A DNA stretch of 64,000 bases, taken from Achromobacter agilis. GTDB taxonomy: Bacteria > Pseudomonadota > Gammaproteobacteria > Burkholderiales > Burkholderiaceae_B. The DNA is taken from contig NZ_UFQB01000005.1 of assembly GCF_900496965.1 (NCBI RefSeq), forward strand, positions 1 through 64,000. Reading direction: 5' to 3'. Every line of letters begins with the position of its first letter. The first letter of the stretch is position 1. The position numbers were made by a program, and so were the translations under genes. A model generated the notes under the pieces. That model saw only the letters and a list, made by a program, of their open reading frames with translations, was not told the DNA's origin and did not search any database. Shown piece after piece: positions 29,171 through 38,390 of the stretch.

Positions 29171-30064
29171 CTAGCCCAGCGCCGTGTCCAGCAACATCAT
29201 CAGCACGAAGCCCAGCATCAGCCCGCAGGTGGCGTAGACCTCGTGCCCCTTGCGGTGCGACTCCGGAATGATCTCGTGGCTGATCACGAACAGCATCGCA
29301 CCCGCGGCGAAGCCCAGCCCCCACGGCAGCAGCGGCGCCGACCAGCCGACCACGGCCGCGCCCAGCAGCGCCCCCAGCGGCTCGACCAGGCCGGACAGCA
29401 TCCCCAGCGCCACCGCGAACGCGCGCTGGTAGCCCGCGGCCAGCAGCGCTACCGCCACGACCAGCCCTTCGGGAATGTCCTGGATCGCAATTCCTGTGGC
29501 CAGCGCGGTGCCGCGTAGGGGGTCGTTGCCCGCGTAGCCCACGCCGATGGCCAGGCCCTCCGGCAGGTTATGCAGGGTGATGGCGAACACGAACAGCCAC
29601 GTGCGGCGCAGCCGGTGCGCCTCGATCCCTTCCCTGCCCTTGATGAAATGCTCGTGCGGCAGCGTGCGGTCCATGAGCAGCAGGACGGCCGCCCCCAGCA
29701 GCACCGCGGCCCCCACCGTCAGGCCCGCGCCCCACGGGCCGTAGCCCAGGTCGCGGCCCGCGGCGATGCCGGGCGCCACCAGCGAAAAGGCGCTGGCCGC
29801 CAGCATCACGCCGGCGCCGAAGCCGAACATGCTGTCCTGCACCTTCTGCGCAATGCTGCGGGCGAACAGGATGGGCACGGTCCCCACCGCGGTCGCGCCG
29901 GCGGCGACCAGCCCGCCCAGCAGCGCGTTCGCCACGTGCGGCGCCCGCACGTCCAGGTATGCCCACAACTGGTGCAATCCCAGGCAAGCCACCAGGACGG
30001 CCAGGGTCCAGACGCTAATGCTGGTAGCCGCCGGCCGCACGCGATGACGGCTGAAGGTATTCAT
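29171..30064 (-). CDS. ZIP family divalent metal transporter
   Basis: A 297-residue membrane protein of the ZupT/GufA class with about eight helices. The metal path is marked by HNLPEG (165-170) and QDIPEG (195-200), and a further HEIIPES segment occurs in the last third. It imports zinc and possibly iron or manganese. The start at 30064 has AAGGAGGG upstream; an in-frame ATG 147 bases further out has no such site. It begins 30 bases after the sodA stop in the same direction, so it is probably co-transcribed with sodA and subject to its Fur-like site, which would tie metal uptake to superoxide defence. Confidence 0.9.
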   Translation of the reverse strand: MNTFSRHRVRPAATSISVWTLAVLVACLGLHQLWAYLDVRAPHVANALLGGLVAAGATAVGTVPILFARSIAQKVQDSMFGFGAGVMLAASAFSLVAPGIAAGRDLGYGPWGAGLTVGAAVLLGAAVLLLMDRTLPHEHFIKGREGIEAHRLRRTWLFVFAITLHNLPEGLAIGVGYAGNDPLRGTALATGIAIQDIPEGLVVAVALLAAGYQRAFAVALGMLSGLVEPLGALLGAAVVGWSAPLLPWGLGFAAGAMLFVISHEIIPESHRKGHEVYATCGLMLGFVLMMLLDTALG

Positions 30065-30093
30065 TGCCGCTGCCCTCCTTGCGAAAGACGCGC

Positions 30094-30708
<615 letters not shown>

Positions 30709-30827
30709 GCAGACTCTCCATTCAGGCTCCCGCGGGAGCGGTTTATGTGCCAGCGCGCATCCGGGCTCCCGGACGGCGGATCCGAGCGGGACGGAAACTT
30801 GAAACCGTTTTGCGCCAAACCCAAATA

Positions 30828-30872
30828 CATAATGATAATTTTAATGATATTAATTTTTATTCAATATCGCAA
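30828..30872 (-). promoter_or_regulatory. sodA promoter overlapped by a Fur-like box
   Basis: On the minus strand TTGCGA (30867-30872), 17 bp, TATCAT (30844-30849). The AT-rich stretch 30828-30846 matches the 19-base Fur consensus at 14 positions and overlaps the -10 region, so iron-loaded Fur would block transcription. It lies about 120-160 bases before the sodA start. Confidence 0.65.
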
Positions 30873-31084
30873 TTGACCATCTCATCCCCCACTGCCGAAT
30901 ACCGGACTTCACGGGGTTGAAACCGCCGCGAACCCCGGCCGGCGGCAACCCCGCCCATAAGGTTTCCTAATCGATCTATTGGGTCACTTGCATTGTTCCC
31001 CGTCCCTTCGGACCGTAGATTGTCGACCGTACGAGATGCTGGCAAACAGCTGCGCCCAACACGAGAGACAACCAAGGAGACTCA
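30873..31084. other. Divergent spacer sodA / catabolic cluster
   Basis: Non-coding. It ends with an AAGGAGA ribosome site for the isomerase gene. A promoter for the catabolic cluster is expected here but no clear hexamers were found. Confidence 0.4.
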
Positions 31085-31873
31085 ATGTTGCGTTTCGATC
31101 CCAACCTGCGCTGGATGTTTACCGAACTGCCTATGCTGCAACGGTATGGTGCGGCCGCGCGCGCCGGGTTCAAAGGCGTGGAGGTGGCGTTCCCTTACGA
31201 ATACCCCGCCCGCCAGATCGCGGACCTGCTGGGTGAGCACGGCTTGACCTTGGTCCAGGTGCTCACCCCGTGCGATTGGGCGGCGGGTGAACGCGGCATC
31301 GCTGCCCTGCCGGGGCGCGAGGCCGACTTCCGGCGCAGCGTGGAAAGCGCCGTGCAATACGCCGTCCAGGTCGGCGGCCCCATGATTCATGCCATGGCCG
31401 GAAACATCCCCACGGGCATGGACCGGGCCCAGTGCCGCGACGTATTCCTGGAGAACATTGCCTACGCGGCCGCGCTGACCGGCAGCGAAGGCTTGACCCT
31501 GATCCTCGAGCCCTGTTGCCGGGCGCGCTTTCCCGACTATTTCTACAACCGCATCGACGAAGGCCTGTCGTGCATCGAAGCCATCGGCAAGCCCAACGTA
31601 AAGCTGTGCTTCGACACCTATCACGTACAGATGGAAGAAGGCAATCTCACCGAGACGCTGCGCCGCGCCTATCCGCACGTGGGCCACGTACAGATCGGCA
31701 ATGTGCCGGGCCGGCATGAGCCGGGCACCGGTGAAATCCACTTCCCCTGGTTTTTCGAGCAACTCGAGGCCCTGGGGTGGGACCGCTGGATCGGCTGCGA
31801 GTACGAGCCCTCCGGACTCACCACCGACACGCTGCAATGGGGAACTCCTTACGGCATCGGCACAGCGCGCTAA
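31085..31873 (+). CDS. Hydroxypyruvate isomerase family protein (TIM barrel)
   Basis: A 262-residue AP-endonuclease-2-fold protein of the Hyi/OtnI type. RFDPNLRWMFTELP at the N-terminus, EPCCRARFPDYFYN in place of the usual EPIN, and CFDTYHVQ with GHVQIGNVPGRHEPGTGEI are the family strands that hold the metal and substrate. It interconverts hydroxypyruvate-like aldo/keto acids in known members. Here it heads a cluster with a Rieske oxygenase and an FAA hydrolase, so its natural substrate may be a different keto acid. It starts after AAGGAGA. Confidence 0.82.
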   Translation: MLRFDPNLRWMFTELPMLQRYGAAARAGFKGVEVAFPYEYPARQIADLLGEHGLTLVQVLTPCDWAAGERGIAALPGREADFRRSVESAVQYAVQVGGPMIHAMAGNIPTGMDRAQCRDVFLENIAYAAALTGSEGLTLILEPCCRARFPDYFYNRIDEGLSCIEAIGKPNVKLCFDTYHVQMEEGNLTETLRRAYPHVGHVQIGNVPGRHEPGTGEIHFPWFFEQLEALGWDRWIGCEYEPSGLTTDTLQWGTPYGIGTAR

Positions 31874-31903
31874 TACACAGACAAGCTACTGCGAGGAACA
31901 AGC

Positions 31904-33214
31904 ATGCTGAACGCAGCTGACAATGAACTCTTGACCCGCACCGATGGGGATCAGCCCATGGGGCAGTACTTCCGGCGCTTCTGGCAGCCCGTGGCGCTAT
32001 CGGCGCAGTTGCCTGAACCCGACGGCACACCGCTACGCTTGCAGGTCCTGGGCGAAAAGCTCTTGGCCTTTCGGGATACGCAAGGACGTGTGGGACTGGT
32101 CGACCCAGTCTGTCCGCATCGCGGCGCCGATCTCTATTACGGCCGCAATGAAGACTGCGGATTGCGCTGCGTGTTCCACGGCTGGAAATTCGACGTGAAC
32201 GGCAAGGCCATGGACCTGCCAAACGTGTCCCCGGACTCCAATTACCACGGCGAGATGGCAATCAAGGCCTACCCCACGCGCGAGTACGGCGGCATTGTAT
32301 GGGCCTACCTGGGTCCACAGACCGAGGCCAGCGAACTACCCGAAGTGCCAAGACTGGAATTCGGCGAACTGCCCGAGACGCATCGCTATGTGACGAAGAA
32401 GCGCCAGGAATGCAATTGGGCGCAGGCGATCGAAGGCGCCCTGGATACCTCGCATTTCTCGTTCCTGCATATGCCGGCGCCGTCCGTGCCGTCCAACGCG
32501 AATCCGGATGCGCCAGCCGATGAACAACGCCTGGCCTGGATTCGCCGCGACCCCATGCCGAGCTTCTCGATTCTGTCCCACGACGTCGGCTTCGTGGTGG
32601 GCGGCGCGCGGCGCGCCGGCGGCAATAGCATCTATTGGCGCATGGCGCACTTCGCGCTGCCGTCGCACAGCACGACCCCATCGACGCTGCCCGGCGAGAA
32701 TTATTTCGGCTATACCTTCGTACCCATTACCGATACGGCATGCTGGATATATACCTACGTCTGGAACCCCGACCGCCCCCTCTCCGATGAAGAACGGACA
32801 CAACTCCAAGGGGGGCACGGCGTCGTGGCCGAGGTCGGCCCCGACTATCTTCCCCTGCGCAACAAGTCCAACGAATATCTGCTCAACCGCATGGATCAAA
32901 AGCACAGAACATTCACGGGTGTGCATGGCGTGGCCGAGCAGGACGCAATGATCCAGGAAAGCCAAGGCGCGATAGCCGATCGCACGCGCGAACATCTAAC
33001 CGCGACCGATGCCGCGATCGTGCGGTTTCGCCGCACCGTATTGGCCGGCGCCAAAGCACTTGCCAACGGCGATCCGCCGCAGGCGCCCTTGCTCCACGAA
33101 AGCTACCGGCTGCGCTCAGGCAGTTGGGTCGCCAACGAAGGCACTCCCTTCGAAGAGATCATGAAGGAACGCTTCGGCGATCCGACAGGCCGGATGCCGG
33201 CCGCCAGAACCTGA
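31904..33214 (+). CDS. Rieske non-heme iron oxygenase, alpha subunit (phthalate/phenoxybenzoate type)
   Basis: A 436-residue ring-hydroxylating or O-dealkylating oxygenase. The Rieske cluster ligands are Cys70/His72 and Cys89/His92 (CPHRG and CVFHGW). The mononuclear iron site includes DTSHFSFLH, the usual two His four residues apart. No beta subunit gene is near, as expected for the single-subunit phthalate-dioxygenase class. The partner reductase is encoded 1 kb downstream (34295). It probably acts on an aromatic acid taken up with the Bug protein encoded between them; the substrate is not readable. Confidence 0.9.
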   Translation: MLNAADNELLTRTDGDQPMGQYFRRFWQPVALSAQLPEPDGTPLRLQVLGEKLLAFRDTQGRVGLVDPVCPHRGADLYYGRNEDCGLRCVFHGWKFDVNGKAMDLPNVSPDSNYHGEMAIKAYPTREYGGIVWAYLGPQTEASELPEVPRLEFGELPETHRYVTKKRQECNWAQAIEGALDTSHFSFLHMPAPSVPSNANPDAPADEQRLAWIRRDPMPSFSILSHDVGFVVGGARRAGGNSIYWRMAHFALPSHSTTPSTLPGENYFGYTFVPITDTACWIYTYVWNPDRPLSDEERTQLQGGHGVVAEVGPDYLPLRNKSNEYLLNRMDQKHRTFTGVHGVAEQDAMIQESQGAIADRTREHLTATDAAIVRFRRTVLAGAKALANGDPPQAPLLHESYRLRSGSWVANEGTPFEEIMKERFGDPTGRMPAART

Positions 33215-33274
33215 CCCGCCGGTCTGGAACCAACCGTCGATACAGGCGGACCGCTATCAACCAAAGGAGAGAGC

Positions 33275-34249
33275 ATGAACATATCCCTACGCAAGCTGTG
33301 CGCCACGACTTCGCTGCTGTTCTTCGCCTGTTGCGGTGCGGCCCAGGCCGACTACCCCGACAAGCCGGTGCGCCTGATTGTTCCGTATGCAGCGGGCGGC
33401 TCGACCGACAGTACCGCGCGGTTGGTTGCCAAATCGCTGGCCCAGCGGCTGGGCCAGCCCTTTGTCGTGGAAAACCGGGCCGGCGCGGGCGGCATGATCG
33501 GGCAGGACATGGTCGCCAAAGCGCCCGCCGACGGCTACACGCTGCTTTTCAGCGCCGCCGGTCCCCTGACCGTAACTCCGCACGCCTATCCCAAACTGCC
33601 TTACGAGGCCATCGATTCGTTCACACCGGTCAAACTGATTGCCCAATCGCCCCTGGTGCTCGTCGCCAACCCCGATACCGGCCTCAAGACCGTGCGGGAT
33701 CTGGTCCGGGCCGCCCGCGCTCAACCGGGGAAGCTGACGTATGCGTCGTTCGGTAACGGCAGCGCGGCGCACCTTGCCGGCGAATTGTTCAAATCGATCG
33801 AACAGGTGGACATCGTCCACATTCCCTACAAGGGCAGTTCGCCTGGCCTGGTTGACGTTATCAGCGGGCAGGTCGACGTCATGTTCGACGTACTGGTATC
33901 GGCCTTACCCCATGTGCAGAGCGGCAAGCTCGTGCCGCTGGCCATCACGCTAAGCAATCGTTCCCCCCTGATGCCAGACGTACCCACAATGCAAGAGTCC
34001 GGCGTGGACGGCTTCGAGGCAGGCACCTGGTTCGCCGTACTCGGTCCCAGGGAGATGCCTGCCGGCATCGTGACACGCCTGTCCCAGGCGCTGGACGAAA
34101 CGTTGAAAACACCCGATTTTCAGCAGGCGATGGCCGCGCAAGGCGCCGAAGTCGCTACCGGAACGCCAGACTCATTTGCCCGTTTCTTCCGCGCCCAGTA
34201 CGACAAATGGGGCAAGATTGCCCACATGGCCGGCATCAAGGTCGAATGA
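33275..34249 (+). CDS. Bug-family tripartite tricarboxylate transporter substrate-binding protein
   Basis: A 324-residue periplasmic receptor. The signal peptide covers about 1-25 (core CATTSLLFFACC, cleavage after AQA). DYPDKPVRLIVPYAAGGSTDSTAR and VVENRAGAGGMIGQ are the standard Bug motifs. Such receptors bind carboxylated compounds and are strongly expanded in Bordetella and relatives. No TctA/TctB membrane genes are in this window, so it must share a remote transporter or act as a sensor. Position between oxygenase and reductase suggests it binds the oxygenase substrate. Confidence 0.92.
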   Translation: MNISLRKLCATTSLLFFACCGAAQADYPDKPVRLIVPYAAGGSTDSTARLVAKSLAQRLGQPFVVENRAGAGGMIGQDMVAKAPADGYTLLFSAAGPLTVTPHAYPKLPYEAIDSFTPVKLIAQSPLVLVANPDTGLKTVRDLVRAARAQPGKLTYASFGNGSAAHLAGELFKSIEQVDIVHIPYKGSSPGLVDVISGQVDVMFDVLVSALPHVQSGKLVPLAITLSNRSPLMPDVPTMQESGVDGFEAGTWFAVLGPREMPAGIVTRLSQALDETLKTPDFQQAMAAQGAEVATGTPDSFARFFRAQYDKWGKIAHMAGIKVE

Positions 34250-34294
34250 CCAAACGCTGCAGCCGCCCGCCATCTCCAGACCCAGCCTCGCATC

Positions 34295-35245
34295 ATGAGC
34301 AATGAGTTCCTCCTTTCCTTGCGGGTTCGCGCCATTTCCGAAGAGGCGCGCGGCATCCTCGCTTACGAGTTCGTCTCGAACGATGGATGCCCGCTGCCGG
34401 CCTTCACCGCCGGCGCGCACATCTCCTTGGTGCTGCCGGACAGCATGCGGCGCAGCTATTCGCTGACGAACTCACAACGCGAACGCCACCGCTACGTGGT
34501 CGCGGTCAACCTCGATCCACGCAGCCGTGGCGGCTCGCGCTACCTGCACGAACGCGTTCGCGTCGGCGACATACTGCCGGCGGTCGCGCCCAGCAATGCG
34601 TTCGCGCTGGTCGAAAATGCCCGGCAGTCGGTATTCATTGCCGGCGGTATCGGAATCACGCCCATACGCGCCATGATCCGGCGCCTGAACGACCTGGGAA
34701 AACACTGGTCGTTGCACTACTGCGCCAGGACGCCCAGCGCGGCGGCTTTCACGGCCGAGTTTGAGGGCGACGAGCGGGTGCGCTTCTACTTCGACCAGGC
34801 CGAACCGGCCGACCGTCTGGATATCGAAGGCCTGGTGGGCAACCTGCCGCCGCATGCGCATATCTATTGCTGCGGCCCGGCTTCCATGCTGGACGCGTTT
34901 CTTGCGGCCGCGTCCCGGCTGCCCGCCGAGCGCGTGCACTACGAGCGCTTCGCCGCCACCGAGGCGCCCTCGCGCGCTGGCGGCTATACCGTCACGCTGG
35001 CCCGCAGCGGACGCTCCCTGCAGGTACCGGCGGGCCGGACGATCTTGCAGGTGCTGCAGGAAGCCGGCCTGGACCCCGCCTTTTCCTGCGGCCAGGGGGT
35101 ATGCGGCAGTTGCGAGACCGGCGTGCTGGCCGGCCGCCCCGACCACCGCGACCAGGTGCTCAGCGAAAACGAACGCGCCGCCGGCCGCAGCATGATGATC
35201 TGCTGCTCGGGCTGCCTGGACGACAACCTGGTGCTCGACCTGTGA
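34295..35245 (+). CDS. PDR/VanB-type oxidoreductase (FMN, NAD, 2Fe-2S)
   Basis: A 316-residue reductase of the phthalate-dioxygenase-reductase class. Flavin domain to about 100 (RSYSLTN), then a nucleotide domain beginning FIAGGIGITPIRAM. The C-terminal plant-type ferredoxin has Cys ligands in CGQGVCGSC and a final Cys in the MMICCSGC region. It passes electrons from NAD(P)H to the Rieske oxygenase encoded upstream. It starts 45 bases after the Bug gene. Convergent with the LysR gene. Confidence 0.93.
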   Translation: MSNEFLLSLRVRAISEEARGILAYEFVSNDGCPLPAFTAGAHISLVLPDSMRRSYSLTNSQRERHRYVVAVNLDPRSRGGSRYLHERVRVGDILPAVAPSNAFALVENARQSVFIAGGIGITPIRAMIRRLNDLGKHWSLHYCARTPSAAAFTAEFEGDERVRFYFDQAEPADRLDIEGLVGNLPPHAHIYCCGPASMLDAFLAAASRLPAERVHYERFAATEAPSRAGGYTVTLARSGRSLQVPAGRTILQVLQEAGLDPAFSCGQGVCGSCETGVLAGRPDHRDQVLSENERAAGRSMMICCSGCLDDNLVLDL

Positions 35246-35324
35246 TAGCCAGCGTATTGCCGCAGCGCCAGCAAGTATTGCGAGCGGCGGCCGAACCGCG
35301 CCGGGCCCGCAAAACCTGCGCACA

Positions 35325-36221
35325 TCACTTCCGGTCGGCCATGAAGTCGGACAGGAACTGTTTAAGGCTTTGCGCCGCAGGCGACAGGCTGCGTCCTTTC
35401 TTGGTAAAGATAGATATCTGCCGATGAATCACCGGATCCTGCACCGCAATGCCGGTGACGCCATACGACGACAACAACGGTGTCGAATACGACGGCAGCG
35501 CGGTCAGACCGTGCCCCCACTTCACCATGCCGATGGCCGTGGTGAGATACGAAACGGAATGCGCAGGCTCAAGCACCAGCGATTCGGACCATGCGCGCAA
35601 ATCTGCCTGCAGACGCACGGTGAAGTCCAGCGGCAGGCTGATGAACGGGTAATCGAGCGCCTGCTTCCAAGTGACCCTTTTCTTGCGCGCAAGCGGATGG
35701 GTACTCGGGCAGATAAGCTGGATGCGGTCCTGGAACAGCCGTTCTTGGCGCATCCCGGCAGGCGTCGGACGTTGCGGCGCGATGCCGAAATCGGCCTCGT
35801 CGTTCAGCACCCGCACCAGAACCTGCTCATTGGGCATATCGAGCATGCGCACGTCAATGCCCGGATACCGCTGACCGAACATCGCCAGGATTTCAGGCAT
35901 GAGCGCCTGGCTGTAAAGCAGCGTACAAGCGACGCGCACGCCGCCGCGCTGGCGATCATGCAGCTGCAGCGTGCTGTGCACGGCGTTATCGAGGTCGTCG
36001 AGGACTTTGACGGCAAGCGGATAGAACTCGGCCCCCATGACCGACAGTTGCGTATTGCGGCTATTCCGATCGAGCAGGCGGAAATCCAGTTCGCTTTCCA
36101 ATTCGCGCAGCAGCAGGCTCAGGGCCGATTGCGTCACATGCATGCGCTTGGCAGCTTCGGTGAAGCTGCCGGCGTTGGCCACGTTCACGAAAGCGCGCAA
36201 CTGCTTGATGGTTATGTTCAT
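35325..36221 (-). CDS. LysR family transcription regulator
   Basis: A 298-residue LTTR. The N-terminal winged helix (1-60, ITIKQLRAFVNVANAGSFT) is followed by a PBP-like effector domain. It is divergent from the FAA-hydrolase gene and convergent with the reductase, so it probably controls the cluster. LTTRs usually bind an intermediate of the pathway and regulate the divergent promoter; the 83-base gap at 36222-36304 would hold that site. Confidence 0.9.
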   Translation of the reverse strand: MNITIKQLRAFVNVANAGSFTEAAKRMHVTQSALSLLLRELESELDFRLLDRNSRNTQLSVMGAEFYPLAVKVLDDLDNAVHSTLQLHDRQRGGVRVACTLLYSQALMPEILAMFGQRYPGIDVRMLDMPNEQVLVRVLNDEADFGIAPQRPTPAGMRQERLFQDRIQLICPSTHPLARKKRVTWKQALDYPFISLPLDFTVRLQADLRAWSESLVLEPAHSVSYLTTAIGMVKWGHGLTALPSYSTPLLSSYGVTGIAVQDPVIHRQISIFTKKGRSLSPAAQSLKQFLSDFMADRK

Positions 36222-36304
36222 GGAGAAACCGGTTCTGGCGTCGGCTTGCCATTCTAAGGGAACCGTGGGCTTTTTAACGATAGCGAAACCTATAGGAGAT
36301 CATC

Positions 36305-37156
36305 ATGAAACTACTCAGCTTTGAACGGCAGGGCCTTGCCTCCTGGGGCCTGCTCGCGGAAGACGGGCGCATCATCGACGGACAGCCGCTAACGCAAGGA
36401 CGCTACCGCTCGCTGCGGGCGGCACTGCAGGCGCAGGCCCTGCCCGACATCGCGCGCGCGGCGCGGGGCCGCGCTGCCGATGTCAGTCTTGAAGACGTGC
36501 AACTGCTGCCGGTCATCCCCGATCCGGGAAAGATTCTGTGCGTAGGCTTGAACTACGAGGACCACCGTCGGGAAACCAATCGCGAACCCACCGGCGAGCC
36601 GACCCTGTTCCTGCGCGTCGCCACCTCGCAGGTCGGACACGGCCTGGCCATTCGATGCCCCGCCGAATCGCACAAGTTGGACTATGAAGGCGAGATCGCC
36701 GTGGTGATCGGCAAGGGAGGCCGCCGCATCAGCCAGGAAGATGCCTACGCGCACATCGCCGGCTACGCGCCCTACAACGACGCGTCGGTGCGTGATTGGC
36801 AGCAGCACACGAGCCAGTGGACGCCTGGCAAGAACTTCGACGCCACCGGCGCATTCGGGCCGTGGATGGCCACCCGCGACGAGGTTCCCGACGGTGCCGA
36901 CCTTTCGCTAAGCACCCGGCTGAACGGCGAGGTAGTGCAGCATGCCACCACCGCGCAACTGATCTTCAGCATCCCACGGCTCATCCAGTACATCTCTCGC
37001 TTCGCAACGCTGGAGCCAGGCGATGTCATCGTAACGGGCACGCCCGGCGGCGTCGGCTTCAAGCGCAATCCTCCCCTGTTCATGAAGGATGGCGACATCG
37101 TCGAGGTGGAAGTGGGAAGTGTCGGCTGCCTCTCGAACCGCGTGCTGGCCGGCTAG
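36305..37156 (+). CDS. Fumarylacetoacetate hydrolase (FAH) family protein
   Basis: A 283-residue FAH-fold enzyme. ILCVGLNYEDHRRE and the metal-binding DYEGEIAVVIG (Glu, Glu) with a later Asp near GYAPYNDASVRD are clear. Family members hydrolyse C-C bonds of beta-diketo acids, hydrate dienoates or decarboxylate oxaloacetate-like acids late in aromatic breakdown. With the Rieske oxygenase and isomerase it forms a plausible ring-cleavage tail, although no ring-cleavage dioxygenase gene is present in this window. Confidence 0.9.
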   Translation: MKLLSFERQGLASWGLLAEDGRIIDGQPLTQGRYRSLRAALQAQALPDIARAARGRAADVSLEDVQLLPVIPDPGKILCVGLNYEDHRRETNREPTGEPTLFLRVATSQVGHGLAIRCPAESHKLDYEGEIAVVIGKGGRRISQEDAYAHIAGYAPYNDASVRDWQQHTSQWTPGKNFDATGAFGPWMATRDEVPDGADLSLSTRLNGEVVQHATTAQLIFSIPRLIQYISRFATLEPGDVIVTGTPGGVGFKRNPPLFMKDGDIVEVEVGSVGCLSNRVLAG

Positions 37157-37164
37157 CAGGCGCC

Positions 37165-38367
37165 CTACAGCGCCTTGCCGCAAGCCATGCCCGAGGCCCA
37201 GGCCCACTGGAAGTTGTAGCCGCCCAGCCAACCCGTGACGTCCACGGTTTCGCCGATGAAGTAAAGGCCGGGCGTGGTCTTGGCCTGCATGGACTTCTGG
37301 TCCAGGCCGCGCGTGTCCACGCCGCCGCGCATCACCTCGGCCTTCTTGTAGCCCGCCGTGCCGCTGGGCACCAGCGTCCATTGGTGGATGTCCTGCGCCA
37401 GCCCGCGCAGGGTCTTGTCCGGCGCATCGGCCAGGCGCAACGCCGCCAGCCCGGGCTTGCCCTTCTGCTCCGCCAGGTGCAGCCAGCGGTCGGCCAGGCG
37501 CTTGGGCCAGAGGCCCGCCAGCACGGTGTGCAGCTGCTGCCGGTTGCCGGATTTCGACGCCAGCAGCTCCTCGGCCAGGTTACGGCCGGGCGCCAGATCC
37601 ACCACGATGGGCTCGCCCGGCTTCCAGAAACTGGATATCTGCAGGATCGCCGGCCCCGACAGGCCGCGGTGCGTGAACAGCAGGTCTTCCAGGAATTCGC
37701 CGCGGGCCTTGCCCTGCCCTGTGTGCAGGCTGACTTCCAGCGCCACGCCGGACAATTCGGACAGGGCCTGCCACTGCGCGGGGTCGAAAGTCAGCGGCAC
37801 CAGGGCGGGCCGGGGCTCCACGACCTTCAGGCCGAACTGCCGCGCGACCTTCAGGCCGAAGTCGGTGGCGCCCAGCTGCGGGATCGCCATGCCGCCGGTG
37901 GCGATCACCAGCTTGGCCGCGCGGATCGGCCCCTGGCCGGTGCGCAATTCGAAGCCCTGCTCGCCCTGCCCGATCTCGGCCACCGCGCAATTCATGCGCC
38001 ACTGCACGCCGCCCGCGTCGCATTCGGCGCGCAGCATCTCGATGATGGATTCGCTGGAGTCGTCGCAGAACAGCTGGCCGCGATGCTTCTCGTGCCAGGC
38101 GATATGGTGGCGCTTCAGCAACGCCAGGAAATCCTGCGGCGTATACCCCGACAGGGCCGAACGGCAGAAATGCGGATTGTCGGAAAGAAAGTTGGCGGGC
38201 CCGGCGCCGATGTTGGTGAAATTGCAGCGGCCGCCGCCGGAAATGCGGATCTTCTCGGCCAGGCGGCTGGCGTGGTCGACCAGCACCACGCGCAGGCCGC
38301 GCTGGCCGGCCACCGCGGCGCACATCATGCCAGCGGCGCCGGCGCCGAGTACGGCTACATCGAACAT
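37165..38367 (-). CDS. HI0933/YhiN family FAD-dependent oxidoreductase
   Basis: A 400-residue flavoprotein of the BaiN/HI0933 class. GAGAAGMMCA at the N-terminus is the FAD dinucleotide loop and GGGRCNFTN is the family signature; ATGGMAIPQLG and the C-terminal ETVDVTGWLGGYN also fit. The start at 38367 has GGAG and begins the Rossmann fold; a further upstream in-frame ATG would add 14 unrelated residues. Physiological role is poorly known; no partner is evident. Confidence 0.88.
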   Translation of the reverse strand: MFDVAVLGAGAAGMMCAAVAGQRGLRVVLVDHASRLAEKIRISGGGRCNFTNIGAGPANFLSDNPHFCRSALSGYTPQDFLALLKRHHIAWHEKHRGQLFCDDSSESIIEMLRAECDAGGVQWRMNCAVAEIGQGEQGFELRTGQGPIRAAKLVIATGGMAIPQLGATDFGLKVARQFGLKVVEPRPALVPLTFDPAQWQALSELSGVALEVSLHTGQGKARGEFLEDLLFTHRGLSGPAILQISSFWKPGEPIVVDLAPGRNLAEELLASKSGNRQQLHTVLAGLWPKRLADRWLHLAEQKGKPGLAALRLADAPDKTLRGLAQDIHQWTLVPSGTAGYKKAEVMRGGVDTRGLDQKSMQAKTTPGLYFIGETVDVTGWLGGYNFQWAWASGMACGKAL

Positions 38368-38390
38368 CAGGACTCCAGGCCCGCCGGGCC

